Assembly: GCF_022701295.1 (NCBI RefSeq)
Contig: NZ_CP033204.1
Location: forward strand, 3,624,501-3,688,500
From: Sphingopyxis sp. YF1
GTDB lineage: Bacteria; Pseudomonadota; Alphaproteobacteria; Sphingomonadales; Sphingomonadaceae
Direction: 5' to 3'
DNA: 64,000 nt
Positions 8,601 to 17,317 of the stretch are shown in pieces; within the stretch, counting starts at the first letter, position 1; each line of letters starts with the position of its first letter. The notes beneath the pieces are model-generated. The model was not told the origin of the DNA. It made no database searches and saw nothing but the letters and a program-made list of their open reading frames with translations. The translations under genes and the position numbers were made by a program.

Positions 8601-11480
8601 AGCGCCACCACCGACAAGCTCGGCCGCGCGCGCTGCGCGATGGCGCCCGGCATTTCGGGCGAGGTCACCGTCGTCGCGACCACCGTCGACGCCGACGGCA
8701 ACGAAGCGCGCGCGGTGCGCTCGGTCTGGCTCGCGGGCGACGACGACTGGTGGTTCGGCGGCGACAATGGCGACCGCATGGACGTGATCGCCGAAAAGCC
8801 GCGCTACGCCGCGGGCGACACCGCGAGCTTCCAGGTCCGCATGCCCTTCCGCGAAGCGACCGCGCTCGTCACAGTCGAACGCGAGGGCGTGCTGTCGAGC
8901 TTCGTGATGCCGCTCAAGGGCACCGATCCCGTGGTGAAGGTCAAGCTGCCCGCCACCTATGCCCCTGACGTCTATGTCTCGGTGATGGCGGTGCGCGGTC
9001 GCGTGACCGGCCAGGAAAGCTGGTTCCGCAAGATGAAGCGCGCGGTAGGTTTCCAGATCGAAAATAGCGAGGGCGCCCCGCCGACCGCGCTCGTCGACCT
9101 CGCCAAGCCCGCCTATCGCATGGGCATCGCGCGCATCAAGGTCGGCTGGGAAGGGCATCAGCTCGCGGTCAAGGTCCGCGCCGACAAGGAAAAATATGCC
9201 GTTCGCGAAACCGCGAAGGCGAGCATCGAGGTCAAGGCGCCCGGTGGCAAGCCGCCGGCAAACGCCGACGTCGCCTTCGTCGCGGTCGACGAGGCGCTGC
9301 TCCAGCTCGCGCCGAACGACAGCTGGAAGCTGATCGACGCGATGATGGGCCAGCGCACGCTCGACGTGCTCACCTCGACCGCGCAGATGCAGGTTGTCGG
9401 CAAGCGCCACTATGGCCGCAAGGCGCTCGAACCCGGCGGCGGCGGCGGCGGCGACCTCAGCGGACTCACCCGCGAGGATTTCCGCCCGGTGCTGCTGTGG
9501 AAGGGCCGCGTCCCGCTCGACGCCAAGGGCCGCGCAACCGTCGACGTGCCGCTCAGCGACAATCTGTCGGCGTTCCGCCTCGTCGCGATCGCGACCGACG
9601 GGTCGCAATATTTCGGCACCGGCGAAGCGAGCGTCCGCACCGTCCAGGATCTCGGCGTCTTCGCCGGGCTCCCCGACCTCGTGCGCACCGGCGACACCTA
9701 CGACGCGCGCTTCACGCTGCGCAACGGCACCGACAGGGCGATGACGGTCACCGCCACGCCGACGCTGTCGCCGGCGGTCGCGACCGCGCCGCCGCTCACC
9801 GTCACCATCCCGGCGGGCGGCGCGGTGCCGATCAGCTGGTCGATGACCGCACCCGAAAGTGCGGGTCCGCTCGAATGGACCGTCGAGGCCGCGACGAAGG
9901 ACGGCAAGGCGCGCGACCGCCTCGTCTTCGAACAGATCGTCGAGCCCGCGGTGCCGGTCGAGACCTGGGCCGCCAGCCTCTTCCGCGTCGGCCCCGACAC
10001 CAGCCTGCCGATCGGCATCCCGACCGGCGCGCTCGCGGGCGGCTATGTCGATGTCGCGCTCGCGGGCACGCTCGCGCCGCCGCTCGCCGGGGTGCGCGAC
10101 TATATGGCGCTCTACCCCTATAATTGTTTCGAACAGTCGGTTTCGCGCGCGGTCGCGCTCAACGACGTCGGCCGCTGGCAGGCGCTGGCGGGCGCGCTCC
10201 CGACCTATCTCGATAAGGACGGGTTGCTCCGCTACTGGCCCAACGACCGGCTCGAGGGCTCGGCCGAACTCACCGCGCACGTGCTGGCGATCACCGCCGC
10301 CAACGGCTTTGCCATCCCCGAGGATTCGAAGGCGAAGATGGTCAAGGCGCTGCAGGCGGTGGTCGAAGGGCGGCTGTCGCGCCGCGGCTACGGCCCCTAC
10401 GACATCCGCCCGGTCCGCGTCGCCGCGCTCGCCGCGCTCGCGCGGAGCGGGGCGTCGAGCCCGCGCCTCGTCGCGGCGATCGACATGGTCCCCGCCGACA
10501 TGGCGACGGGCACGCTCGCCGACTGGCTGATCGCGATCGAACGCACCCCCGGGGTCCGCAACGCCCCCGCGCTGCGCACCGCGGCCGAGGCCGAACTCCG
10601 GAAGCGCCTCGTCTACGAAGGCACGCGCGTCGATCTCGTCGACGATGCGAAGGCGCCGTGGTGGATGATGGTCAGCGGCGACGAGATGGCGATCAAGGCG
10701 CTCGACGCGGTGCTCGGCCGCAAGGGCTGGGAAAATGACGCGGGCAAGCTGATGGTCGGCGTCGCGCAGCGCCAGCGCCGCGGCCATTGGGACACCACCC
10801 CCGCCAACGCCTGGGGTTCGGTCGTCGTGCGCCGCTTCGCCGAGCTGTATCCCGCCAGCGCGATCACCGGCGTCAGCCGCATCGAGCTGATGGGCGCCAG
10901 CGCGACGCAGGCGTGGCCGCTTCCCGATGCGGTCAGCCCGCTGCGCGTCCCGCTCGCCGCGGGAACGATGCGCCTCGCCCACGACGGCACGGGTTCGCCG
11001 TGGGCGGTGGTCAGCGTCAAGGCCGCGGTGCCGCTCAAGGAACCGCTCAACGCGGGATACCGGATCAAGCGCAGCGTGAGCGTCGTCAAGGCGGCGACCC
11101 CGGGTACGCTGACGCGCGGCGACGTGATCAAGGTGCGTATCGAGGTCACCGCCGCCGCCGGCCGCACGTGGGTCGTCGTCAACGACCCGATCGCGCCGGG
11201 CGCGACGATCGTCGGCAATCTCGGCGGCCAGTCGCAGATGCTCGGCGAACAGGCCGGTGGCGACGGCGCGCAGCCGAGCTATGTCGAACGCGGCAAGGAC
11301 AGCTGGCGCGGCCATTTCGGCTGGATGCCCGCGGGCACCCACGCGGTCGAATATGTCGTGCGGCTCAACGGTTCGGGCAAATTCACCCTGCCCCCGACGC
11401 GCGTCGAGGCGATGTATTCGCCCGCGATCCGCGGCCAGTGGCCCAACGCGCCGCTGACCGTGGCGAGCGTGGCGCCGTGA
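5646..11480 (+). CDS. Bacterial alpha-2-macroglobulin family protein (thioester type)
   Basis: Very large (1944-residue) envelope protein of the bacterial alpha-2-macroglobulin family, thought to trap invading proteases covalently after bait cleavage and so protect the periplasm. The thioester motif CFEQ is at residues 1494-1497 within YPYNCFEQSVSRA, so covalent capture should be possible. An N-terminal hydrophobic segment (about residues 14-32) serves as signal or anchor. It has no obvious lipobox cysteine, unlike E. coli YfhM. Macroglobulin repeats occupy the N-terminal half. A Gly6 run around residue 1265 precedes the DLSGLTREDFRPVLLW block of the A2M domain; an alpha-helical thioester domain and a C-terminal receptor-binding-like domain follow. 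It lies just upstream of pbpC, the classical partner, but the pair is separated by a repeat element. The start is set by an AGGAG 13 bp upstream. Confidence 0.95.
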   Translation: MAAWQGWGKTLAAKAKFALLVPLAVLVAAAGGDTTPQVILATPGSAGNGDGTISRFTLRFSEDMVPLGDPRAKPPAKHDCPVPGTGRWVDTRTWVLEFDKSLPGGVSCAVELTPNLRTAGGTWVGGNSRFELDSGGPSARAVLVGGTYDGIEEDQIFLVATNVGADRASVGRYAYCAVDGIGEKIPVDVLKPETAAEILDGLGNSSWQRQEFAYNGGLPLQLPAAGADRAAVLERIVPVKCRRPLPPGREMALVWDARISQAGAPARTAGRDQRFDYDVRPAFTAKMSCSRVNPQAGCNPLKDITLSFASPVARDTALAATLRTADGKSVAPKLDDDDKNDAFVTAVRFTGPLPQNVDATLVLPADVTDQSGRSLQNRTNFPLKFHIDRAPPLVKFAAEFGILEASEGGVLPVTVRGVEASMVQSNLKMPASLLKVGDDDAAIARWLKRVADADDTDYREEKDASGKDVTVNYTGTKSVFDGAPAGGERRDLQLSPAAGGKEFEVVGIPLGEKGFHIVEVASPELGAALLGRKATRYVTTAALVTNMAVHFKWGRESSLAWVTSLDTGLPVAGAEIRVTDSCTGRLLARGTADKAGRLAFASGLPKPETYSGCEENPDPAVSEGHALMVSARSGDDFSFTLTDWGSGIRPYDFDLPYGWSERDDILHTLFDRALVKAGESVHMKHILRRPVGTGFSTPKPMAGKLRLVHRGSDTEFEMPFSIDTGGSGENVWNVPASAPMGDYDLVFVTKDKDGEDKTIWTSQSVKVDEYRLPTMKATVTGPKEALVRPGQVPLSLFVGYLSGGPAPNMPVELRTSFAPRWSPPEDYADWDFDGRPVKEGIVQLDDSGEEPEADLPLARSVPLRLDANGAATTSVMVDQPIVEPTQMAVEMDYEDANGETLTSSRRITLFPSAVRLGLKTDGWLMRDNDLRLNFVALGLDGKPIAGQRVQVALYSREIITARRRLIGGFYAYDNQMRTKRIDAACSATTDKLGRARCAMAPGISGEVTVVATTVDADGNEARAVRSVWLAGDDDWWFGGDNGDRMDVIAEKPRYAAGDTASFQVRMPFREATALVTVEREGVLSSFVMPLKGTDPVVKVKLPATYAPDVYVSVMAVRGRVTGQESWFRKMKRAVGFQIENSEGAPPTALVDLAKPAYRMGIARIKVGWEGHQLAVKVRADKEKYAVRETAKASIEVKAPGGKPPANADVAFVAVDEALLQLAPNDSWKLIDAMMGQRTLDVLTSTAQMQVVGKRHYGRKALEPGGGGGGDLSGLTREDFRPVLLWKGRVPLDAKGRATVDVPLSDNLSAFRLVAIATDGSQYFGTGEASVRTVQDLGVFAGLPDLVRTGDTYDARFTLRNGTDRAMTVTATPTLSPAVATAPPLTVTIPAGGAVPISWSMTAPESAGPLEWTVEAATKDGKARDRLVFEQIVEPAVPVETWAASLFRVGPDTSLPIGIPTGALAGGYVDVALAGTLAPPLAGVRDYMALYPYNCFEQSVSRAVALNDVGRWQALAGALPTYLDKDGLLRYWPNDRLEGSAELTAHVLAITAANGFAIPEDSKAKMVKALQAVVEGRLSRRGYGPYDIRPVRVAALAALARSGASSPRLVAAIDMVPADMATGTLADWLIAIERTPGVRNAPALRTAAEAELRKRLVYEGTRVDLVDDAKAPWWMMVSGDEMAIKALDAVLGRKGWENDAGKLMVGVAQRQRRGHWDTTPANAWGSVVVRRFAELYPASAITGVSRIELMGASATQAWPLPDAVSPLRVPLAAGTMRLAHDGTGSPWAVVSVKAAVPLKEPLNAGYRIKRSVSVVKAATPGTLTRGDVIKVRIEVTAAAGRTWVVVNDPIAPGATIVGNLGGQSQMLGEQAGGDGAQPSYVERGKDSWRGHFGWMPAGTHAVEYVVRLNGSGKFTLPPTRVEAMYSPAIRGQWPNAPLTVASVAP

Positions 11481-11503
11481 TGGTGGGCTGTGTGCGAATA
11501 AGA

Positions 11504-11634
11504 TCCTCCCTGTCGCGCAGCGATGGGGAGGTGGCAGCGCGAAGCGCTGACGGAGGGGCTTTGGCGCTGGCGTCGCAGCCCCTCCCCCATCCTTCGGATG
11601 GTCCTCCTCCCCATGCCTGCGGCACGGGGAGGAT
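11504..11634. repeat. Dispersed inverted-repeat element, copy 2 (between A2M and pbpC)
   Basis: Starts TCCTCCCTGTCGCGCAGCG and ends in CCCCATGCCTGCGGCACGGGG followed by AGGA. It carries the internal GGCAGCGCGAAGCGCTGACG in the same orientation as copy 1. It occupies most of the 173-bp gap between two genes that usually form one transcription unit. Confidence 0.85.
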
Positions 11635-11653
11635 TCTTTAGGCCGCTCAGTCC

Positions 11654-13807
11654 ATGCCCGCCAAATCCCGCATCCGCGACGCCCTCGCCTGGCTCGCGCT
11701 CGCGCTGCTCATCCTCACGACGATCGCCCACCTGCTCACCAAGCCCCCGGCGATGCCGTCCTACGACGAGGTGCGCCAGGGCTGGAAACCCAGCGAGGCG
11801 TGGCTCTACGACCGCGACGGCCGCCTGCTCGACAGCGAGCGCGTCGATTTTGCGCGGCGCCGCATGGCATGGGTGCCGCTCGCCGACATCGCGCAACCGG
11901 TGCGCAGCGCCGTCGTCGCGAGCGAGGACAAGCGCTACTGGTCGCACGGCGGGGTCGACTGGCTTGCGATCGCCAGCGCCGCGAGAACCCGCCTGAACCT
12001 CGGGGGGACCGGCGGGCGCTCGCGCGGCGCCTCGACGCTGCCGATGCAGCTTGCGGGTTTCCTTGCACCCGACCTCGCGCTCCCCGGCCAGCGCGGCTGG
12101 CTCGCCAAGCTGCGTCAGATGCGCGCCGGACAGGCGCTCGCGGCGGACTGGAGCCGCGAGCAGATGCTCGAGGCCTATTTCAACCTCGTGCCGCTGCGCG
12201 GCGAGACGCAGGGGATCGGCGCCGGGGCGCGCGCGCTGTTCGGCAAGAAACCCGCCGACATGGACCGCACCGACGCCGCGCTGTTCGCGGGCCTCCTCCC
12301 CAACCCCGCCGCGGGCGCCGAGGCGCTCGGCCAGCGCGCCTGCCGCGCGGCCCGGGCGACCGGGCGCGCACCAAAGGACTGCGGCCCGCTCCGCGCCGCC
12401 GCGGCGACGCTCGTCTCGGGCGAGCGCATCGCCGAGCTCGATCCGGCGCTCGCGCCGCACCTCGCAGTCCGCCTGCTCGACAAGCCCGGCAAGCGCGTCA
12501 CCACCACGATCGACCGCCGCATCCAGGAAGCCGCGATCGTCGCGCTCCGCCGCCAGCTTTCGGGGCTCGGCGCCGACCGCGTGCGCGACGGTGCGGTCGT
12601 CGTGCTCGACAACGCGACCGGCGACGTGCTCGCCTATGTCGGCGGCGTCGGTCTGAAATCGACCGCGGCGCAGGTTGACGGCGCCAACGCGCGGCGGCAG
12701 GCGGGCTCGACCTTGAAGCCGCACCTCTATGCGCAGGTGATCGAGCATCGCTGGCTCACCGCCGCGTCGATCCTCGACGACAGCCCGGTCCAGCTCGACA
12801 CCGCCTCAGGGCTCTATGTGCCCAAGAATTACGACCACAGCTTCAAGGGCCCGGTCAGCGTCCGCCAGGCGCTCGCCGCCTCGCTCAACGTCCCGGCGGT
12901 GCGCGCGCTCGTCATCGACGACGTCCAGCAGTTCCGAGACCGGCTGTGGGCGCTCGGCTATCACGGCATCGTCGAGGACGGCGAATATTACGGCTTCAGC
13001 CTGGCCCTCGGCTCGGCCGAAGTGTCGCTGGTCGAACAGGCCAACGCCTTCAGGACCTTTGCGAATTCGGGACAATGGTCCCCCGTTCACTTCACCGCAG
13101 CGCGCGACGATCGCGACGGTCCGCGCGCGGTCGTCTCCCCGGCTGCCGCCTTCATCGTCGGCGATATCCTCGCCGACGCGACCGCCCGCGCCGACGCCTT
13201 CGGCGCCGACAGCGCGCTGCGCCTGCCCTTCTGGGCGGCCGCCAAGACCGGCACCTCGAAGGGCATGCGCGACAATTGGTGCGTCGGCTGGTCCGACCGC
13301 TTCACCGTCGCGGTGTGGGTCGGCAATCTCGAGGGCGATTCGATGCGCGCCGTCTCGGGCACCTCGGGCGCCGCACCGGTCTGGCGCGACGTGATGATGG
13401 CGCTCCACGCCGGCAATCCCGGCAAGCCCCCCGCCATGCCCGAGGGGGTCGAGGCAAAGCAGATCGCGCTCCCCGGCACGCGCGAACCGCCGCGCCGCGA
13501 ATATTTCATCCGCGGCACCGGCCAGGCCGAAATGGCGGCCGCCCCCGCCGCCGCGCGGCGCCCGCGCATCACCAGCCCGGTCAGCGGCAGCGTCTATGCG
13601 CTCGACCCCGACATCCCGATCGACCGCCAGCGGCTCGCGGTCGCGGTCAGCGGCGAGGTTGCGGGCTATCGCCTGCTCCTCGACAAGACCCCGCTCGGCG
13701 ACGCCGATGCGGGCCAGCAGATCCTGCCGCGCCCCGGCGCGCACATGCTGACGCTCGTCGATCCCGGCGGCCGCATGGTCGACCGCGTCCGCTTCACGGT
13801 GCGCTGA
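11654..13807 (+). CDS. pbpC: Penicillin-binding protein 1C (bifunctional class A PBP)
   Basis: Periplasmic peptidoglycan glycosyltransferase/transpeptidase anchored by one N-terminal helix (about residues 9-28); 717 residues, normal for PBP1C. The glycosyltransferase domain has EDKRYWSHGG (E91, first catalytic Glu) and GASTLPMQLA (125-134). The transpeptidase domain has the serine motif S352-T-L-K, SLN in AASLNVPA, and K531-T-G-T. A C-terminal BiPBP_C-type domain starts near residue 635 (RRPRITSPVSGSVYALDPD). Partnership with the upstream alpha-2-macroglobulin is established for PBP1C: the pair is proposed to act in envelope defence and wall repair. The start was chosen at the ATG just before the membrane helix; the region before it is repeat DNA. 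Confidence 0.96.
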   Translation: MPAKSRIRDALAWLALALLILTTIAHLLTKPPAMPSYDEVRQGWKPSEAWLYDRDGRLLDSERVDFARRRMAWVPLADIAQPVRSAVVASEDKRYWSHGGVDWLAIASAARTRLNLGGTGGRSRGASTLPMQLAGFLAPDLALPGQRGWLAKLRQMRAGQALAADWSREQMLEAYFNLVPLRGETQGIGAGARALFGKKPADMDRTDAALFAGLLPNPAAGAEALGQRACRAARATGRAPKDCGPLRAAAATLVSGERIAELDPALAPHLAVRLLDKPGKRVTTTIDRRIQEAAIVALRRQLSGLGADRVRDGAVVVLDNATGDVLAYVGGVGLKSTAAQVDGANARRQAGSTLKPHLYAQVIEHRWLTAASILDDSPVQLDTASGLYVPKNYDHSFKGPVSVRQALAASLNVPAVRALVIDDVQQFRDRLWALGYHGIVEDGEYYGFSLALGSAEVSLVEQANAFRTFANSGQWSPVHFTAARDDRDGPRAVVSPAAAFIVGDILADATARADAFGADSALRLPFWAAAKTGTSKGMRDNWCVGWSDRFTVAVWVGNLEGDSMRAVSGTSGAAPVWRDVMMALHAGNPGKPPAMPEGVEAKQIALPGTREPPRREYFIRGTGQAEMAAAPAAARRPRITSPVSGSVYALDPDIPIDRQRLAVAVSGEVAGYRLLLDKTPLGDADAGQQILPRPGAHMLTLVDPGGRMVDRVRFTVR

Positions 13808-13907
13808 CCCCACGCGCCCTTTTGCCGGGCGGCCGGACATGTTTGCCCGACCCCGGCCATCCCGCCGCGACTCGCCGCTTTCGGCCTGTCACAACTCTGA
13901 AATTAAG

Positions 13908-13935
13908 TTGCGCTGACGAGCGGAGCGGCTAGTCT
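13908..13935 (+). promoter_or_regulatory. Candidate promoter of the APC permease gene
   Basis: TTGCGC, a 16-bp spacer, then TAGTCT (CTAG core), 54 bp before the permease start. It matches the layout at 4731, 22867 and 54740. Pattern-based only. Confidence 0.35.
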
Positions 13936-13989
13936 GCGCGGCCAGGAGACGGGCGCCGGTCGTGGCGGCCCGACAAGGGGACATTCTCT

Positions 13990-15531
13990 ATGTTGTTTGA
14001 CCGCGTAAAGCCGCTGGATGCCATTTTGGCGACGGCGGAGAAAAAATCGCTTACGCGAACGCTCGGCGCCTTCCAGCTCACCATGCTGGGGATCGGCGCC
14101 GTGATCGGGACCGGGATTTTCGTGCTCACCGCCGAAGCCGCGCAAAAGGCGGGCCCGGGCATGATGATCAGCTTCATCATCGCCGGCTTCGTCTGCGCCT
14201 TCGCCGCGCTCTGCTACGCCGAAATGGCGTCGATGGTGCCGGTGTCGGGTTCGGCCTACACCTACAGCTACGCCGTGATGGGCGAGCTCATCGCATGGAT
14301 GGTCGGCTGGGCGCTGATCCTCGAATATGCGGTCGCCGCGGGCGCGGTGTCGGTCGGCTGGTCGGGCTATGTCGTCGGGTTGATCGAGCATAGCTTCGGG
14401 ATAGACATACCCGCGAAATTCGTGCTCGGGCCGTTCGACGGCGGCATGATCAACCTGCCCGCGATGTTCATCGCCGGCGTGGTCACCATGCTCCTCGTCA
14501 TCGGCACGCGCGAATCGGCCACGATCAACGCCATCCTCGTCGTCATCAAGGTGACCGCGCTGACGCTCTTCATCATCCTCGCCGTCCCGGTGATGAACAT
14601 GGAGAATTTCGAGCCCTTCGCGCCGCTCGGCATCGGCGGCATCGGCGCCGCCGCGGCGTCGATCTTCTTCGCATATGTCGGCTTCGACGCGGTTTCGACC
14701 GCGGCCGAGGAAACCAAGAACCCGCAGCGCAACATGCCGATCGGCCTGATCGGCAGCCTTGCGATCTGCACCATCTTCTACCTGCTCGTCGCCGCGGGCG
14801 TCATCGGCTCGGTCGGCGCGCAGCCGGTCGGGATCGACGCTGCCGCGGGCCACGCGCTCGAACCCGGCAGCCGCGAGCTTGCCGCCGCGTGCGGCGCGAT
14901 CGGCGACCAGGCAGTCGTCTGTTCGAAGGAAGCGCTTGCCTGGACGCTGCGCGAAATCGGCTGGCCGCAGATCGGCAACCTGATCGGCCTCGCCGCTGGC
15001 CTCGCGCTGCCCTCGGTCATCCTGATGATGATGTTCGGCCAGACCCGCATCTTCTTCGTGATGAGCCGCGACGGACTGCTGCCGCAGGCCTTCTCGAAGA
15101 TCCACCCCAAGTTCAACACGCCGCACGTGATCACGATCATCACCGGCATCGCGGTCGCGCTGTTCGCCGCCTTCTTCCCCGTGGGACAGCTGGCGAACAT
15201 CTCGAACTCGGGCACGCTCTTCGCCTTCGCCGCAGTGTCGATCGCGGTGATGGTGATCCGCCGCACCGATCCGGGCCGTCACCGGCCGTTCAAGACACCG
15301 CTGATCTATATCACGGCGCCGATCGCGATCTTGGGGTGCCTCTATCTCTTCTTCAACCTCGACCAGAAGAGCATCAACCTCTTCCTGATCTGGGCGGGGG
15401 TCGGACTCATCGTCTATTTCCTCTACAGCCGCTCGCGCAGCCATGTCGGGCGCGGCCATGTCGAAGTGCACGAGGACGATGCCGACGCGCCGCCGCCGCC
15501 GGTTCCGCCGGTGCCGTCGTTCAAGGATTGA
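13990..15531 (+). CDS. APC-superfamily amino acid permease (cationic amino acid transporter type)
   Basis: Inner-membrane amino-acid transporter of the APC superfamily, closest in look to the CAT/YfnA group; 513 residues with about 12 to 14 hydrophobic segments. Family signs are the N-terminal LTMLGIGAVIGTGIFVLTA (helix 1, substrate/cation site), GYAEMASMVPVSGSAYTYSY-type helix 3 (here beginning CYAEM) and IFFAYVGFDAVSTAAEETKNP (helix 6). A polar, charged insertion around residues 280-320 contains cysteines. The C-terminal tail is proline/acid rich. The ATG follows AAGGGGACATTCTCT. It is monocistronic and closed by a hairpin terminator. The substrate cannot be read from sequence. Confidence 0.92.
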   Translation: MLFDRVKPLDAILATAEKKSLTRTLGAFQLTMLGIGAVIGTGIFVLTAEAAQKAGPGMMISFIIAGFVCAFAALCYAEMASMVPVSGSAYTYSYAVMGELIAWMVGWALILEYAVAAGAVSVGWSGYVVGLIEHSFGIDIPAKFVLGPFDGGMINLPAMFIAGVVTMLLVIGTRESATINAILVVIKVTALTLFIILAVPVMNMENFEPFAPLGIGGIGAAAASIFFAYVGFDAVSTAAEETKNPQRNMPIGLIGSLAICTIFYLLVAAGVIGSVGAQPVGIDAAAGHALEPGSRELAAACGAIGDQAVVCSKEALAWTLREIGWPQIGNLIGLAAGLALPSVILMMMFGQTRIFFVMSRDGLLPQAFSKIHPKFNTPHVITIITGIAVALFAAFFPVGQLANISNSGTLFAFAAVSIAVMVIRRTDPGRHRPFKTPLIYITAPIAILGCLYLFFNLDQKSINLFLIWAGVGLIVYFLYSRSRSHVGRGHVEVHEDDADAPPPPVPPVPSFKD

Positions 15532-15535
15532 CGGG

Positions 15536-15564
15536 AAAGGGGGCGTCGGCCCCCTTTCTTTTTG
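15536..15564 (+). terminator. Rho-independent terminator after the permease
   Basis: AAAGGGGGC-GTCG-GCCCCCTTT stem followed by CTTTTTG, 4 bp after the permease stop. The reverse side has only a short T run, so its effect on the convergent MFS gene is probably weak. Confidence 0.85.
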
Positions 15565-15567
15565 TCC

Positions 15568-16827
15568 TCAATAGGGGCTCTTCGGCGCGGTACCCGGACG
15601 GGTAAAGAGCTTGCCGCGTTCGGCCCACAGCACCAGCAGCAGGCCGGCGGCGGCGCTGGCCAGAAAGGCGTAAGCGAGCGGCAGCGTCGTGCCGTCATAT
15701 TGCTGGCCGATGAAGGCGCCGAGCAGCGCCGCGACAAGCGCCTTGGCAAAGCTCTGATAGGAGGAGGCGATGCCGGCCATATGCCCGAAATCCTCCATCG
15801 CGATCGATCCGAAATTGCTGCCGATGAAACCGATCAGCCCGACGTTGACCATCATCAGCCCGGTGAACATGGCGAGCGTCTCGGTGCCGCCCAGCGCCGC
15901 GGCGACTTGCGCGATCGAGGTCGCCATGAAAGCAAAAACCGCGGTCTGCGACACCCGCCGCGCGCCGAAGCGCTCGACGATCGCGGCGTTCGAGAAATTG
16001 GCGATCGCGATGCCCACCGCGACGCAGGCGAAGACGAGCGGGAAGAGCGACTGCGCGTCGAACACTTCGGCGATGATCTGCTCGCTGCTGTTGAGATAGC
16101 CGAACAGCGCCGCCTGCATCACCCCCGAGGCGAGCATATAGCCCGCGGCGCGGCGGTGCCGCGTCACCGTCATCCAGCCCGCGACCATCGTCCGCGCGTC
16201 GAGCGGCCGCACATCGGCGGGGTCGAGCGTTTCGGGCAGGCGGCGCAGCCACAGCAGCATGACGACGCCCATCGCGGCGAGGACGAGGAAGATCGCACGC
16301 CAGTCCGCGAGCGCGGCAACCCCGGCGCCGATCGTCGGCGCGATGATCGGGACGATCATGAAGACGAGGAAGATCAGCGACAGCCGCTTCGCCATCGCGT
16401 CGCCCGAAAACAGGTCGCGGATCACCGCGACGACGATCACGCCGAGCGCGGCGCTGACGACGCCATGCCCGAAACGCAGCGCCAGCAGCATCGGAAAGCT
16501 GGTCGCGAGCCCGCAGCCAAGCGCAAACAGCGTGTAGGCGATCAGCGCCGGGACGAGCACCCCCTTGCGCCCGAACCGGTCGGCGAGCGGACCATAGACG
16601 AGCGCGCCGAGCGCGGTCCCGAAGATATAGATCGAGATCACATATTGGCGATCGTTCGCAACGGCGACCCCGAGCCCCTTGGCGATCGCAGGGAGCGCGG
16701 GCAGCATCGCATCGATGGCGAGCGCGTTGAGCGCCATCACCATCGCCATCATCACGACCATCTCGCGCGGGCCGGGAAGTCCGGGCCGGGTCGTTTCGGG
16801 CGGGGAAGAAACAGGAATATTGTGCAT
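15568..16827 (-). CDS. Bcr/CflA-family multidrug efflux MFS transporter
   Basis: Proton-driven inner-membrane exporter of the major facilitator superfamily, drug:H+ antiporter (12-helix) group; 419 residues. After helix 1 (ALNALAIDAMLPALPAIAKG) comes the MFS motif A variant GPLADRFGRKGVLVPALIAY, then LRFGHGVVSAALGVIVVAVI. The length and the LPETL after helix 6 match Bcr/CflA proteins. The start at MHNIPVSS was chosen because an upstream open extension reads into repeat DNA and is not membrane-like. Substrate unknown; bicyclomycin/chloramphenicol-type resistance is only the family label. Confidence 0.9.
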   Translation of the reverse strand: MHNIPVSSPPETTRPGLPGPREMVVMMAMVMALNALAIDAMLPALPAIAKGLGVAVANDRQYVISIYIFGTALGALVYGPLADRFGRKGVLVPALIAYTLFALGCGLATSFPMLLALRFGHGVVSAALGVIVVAVIRDLFSGDAMAKRLSLIFLVFMIVPIIAPTIGAGVAALADWRAIFLVLAAMGVVMLLWLRRLPETLDPADVRPLDARTMVAGWMTVTRHRRAAGYMLASGVMQAALFGYLNSSEQIIAEVFDAQSLFPLVFACVAVGIAIANFSNAAIVERFGARRVSQTAVFAFMATSIAQVAAALGGTETLAMFTGLMMVNVGLIGFIGSNFGSIAMEDFGHMAGIASSYQSFAKALVAALLGAFIGQQYDGTTLPLAYAFLASAAAGLLLVLWAERGKLFTRPGTAPKSPY

Positions 16828-16946
16828 TGCAACAGCGCTATGCGCCCGCCCGCCCGTTTTGGATAGCCCCCGCCGATCCCGGCGCGACGCAACGAACCGA
16901 CGGAAGGCAGCTTTGGGGTGGGAAGCGGACGTTCGCTTCCTGCCGC

Positions 16947-17127
16947 TCCTCCCTGTCGCGCAGCGATGGGGAGGTGGCAGCGCCCTTCGACTGCCTTGCA
17001 GGCGCTCAGGGTAAACTGCGCCGAAGGCGCAGCGCTGACGGGAGGGGCTATGGCGCAGCGTTGCCGGCCCCTCCACCATCCGCTTCGCGGACGGTCCCCC
17101 TCCCCATCGCTGCGCGACAGGGAGGAT
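16947..17127. repeat. Dispersed inverted-repeat element, copy 3 (with internal insertion)
   Basis: Ends TCCTCCCTGTCGCGCAGCG and its inverted complement CGCTGCGCGACAGGGAGGA, making near-perfect 28-bp terminal inverted repeats. It is longer than the other copies because about 45 bp (CTTCGACTGCCTTGCAGGCG and following) interrupt the left half. It lies upstream of the Bcr/CflA gene. Confidence 0.85.
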
Positions 17128-17261
17128 CCTGTGGCCGCAGCCGGTCGTCTGCCCGAAAACGACCGACAGCCCGGGCCAGGTTTTGCCGGAAGGACACCCG
17201 GCCCCAAAGGCCGGCGCGTCATCGCCGCGGCTTTACGGCTTCGCGCGCGTGTTCCATCAAC

Positions 17262-17294
17262 GCAAAAGGGCCGCCCCTTTCGGGGCGGCCCTTC
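17262..17294 (-). terminator. Rho-independent terminator for the 17.3-kb small gene
   Basis: A perfect 12-bp stem, AAGGGCCGCCCC-GAAA-GGGGCGGCCCTT read on the minus strand, followed by a short T run. It lies 24 bp after the stop of the 100-residue gene. Confidence 0.8.
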
Positions 17295-17317
17295 GCTTTT
17301 CGCAGATCGGTGACCGG

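Noticed and set aside
7335..11342. Long minus-strand open frame of about 1335 residues
   Set aside because: Antisense to the alpha-2-macroglobulin, which has a thioester motif and family domains; the minus frame shows no recognisable protein.
11523..11641. Small frames across repeat copies (recurring translation such as SLSRSDGEVAARSADGG)
   Set aside because: These are translations of the repeat itself, seen at every copy with the same residues.
16828..17079. N-terminal extension of the Bcr/CflA transporter
   Set aside because: The extension reads through repeat DNA and is basic and non-hydrophobic; the transporter's usual start is at 16827.
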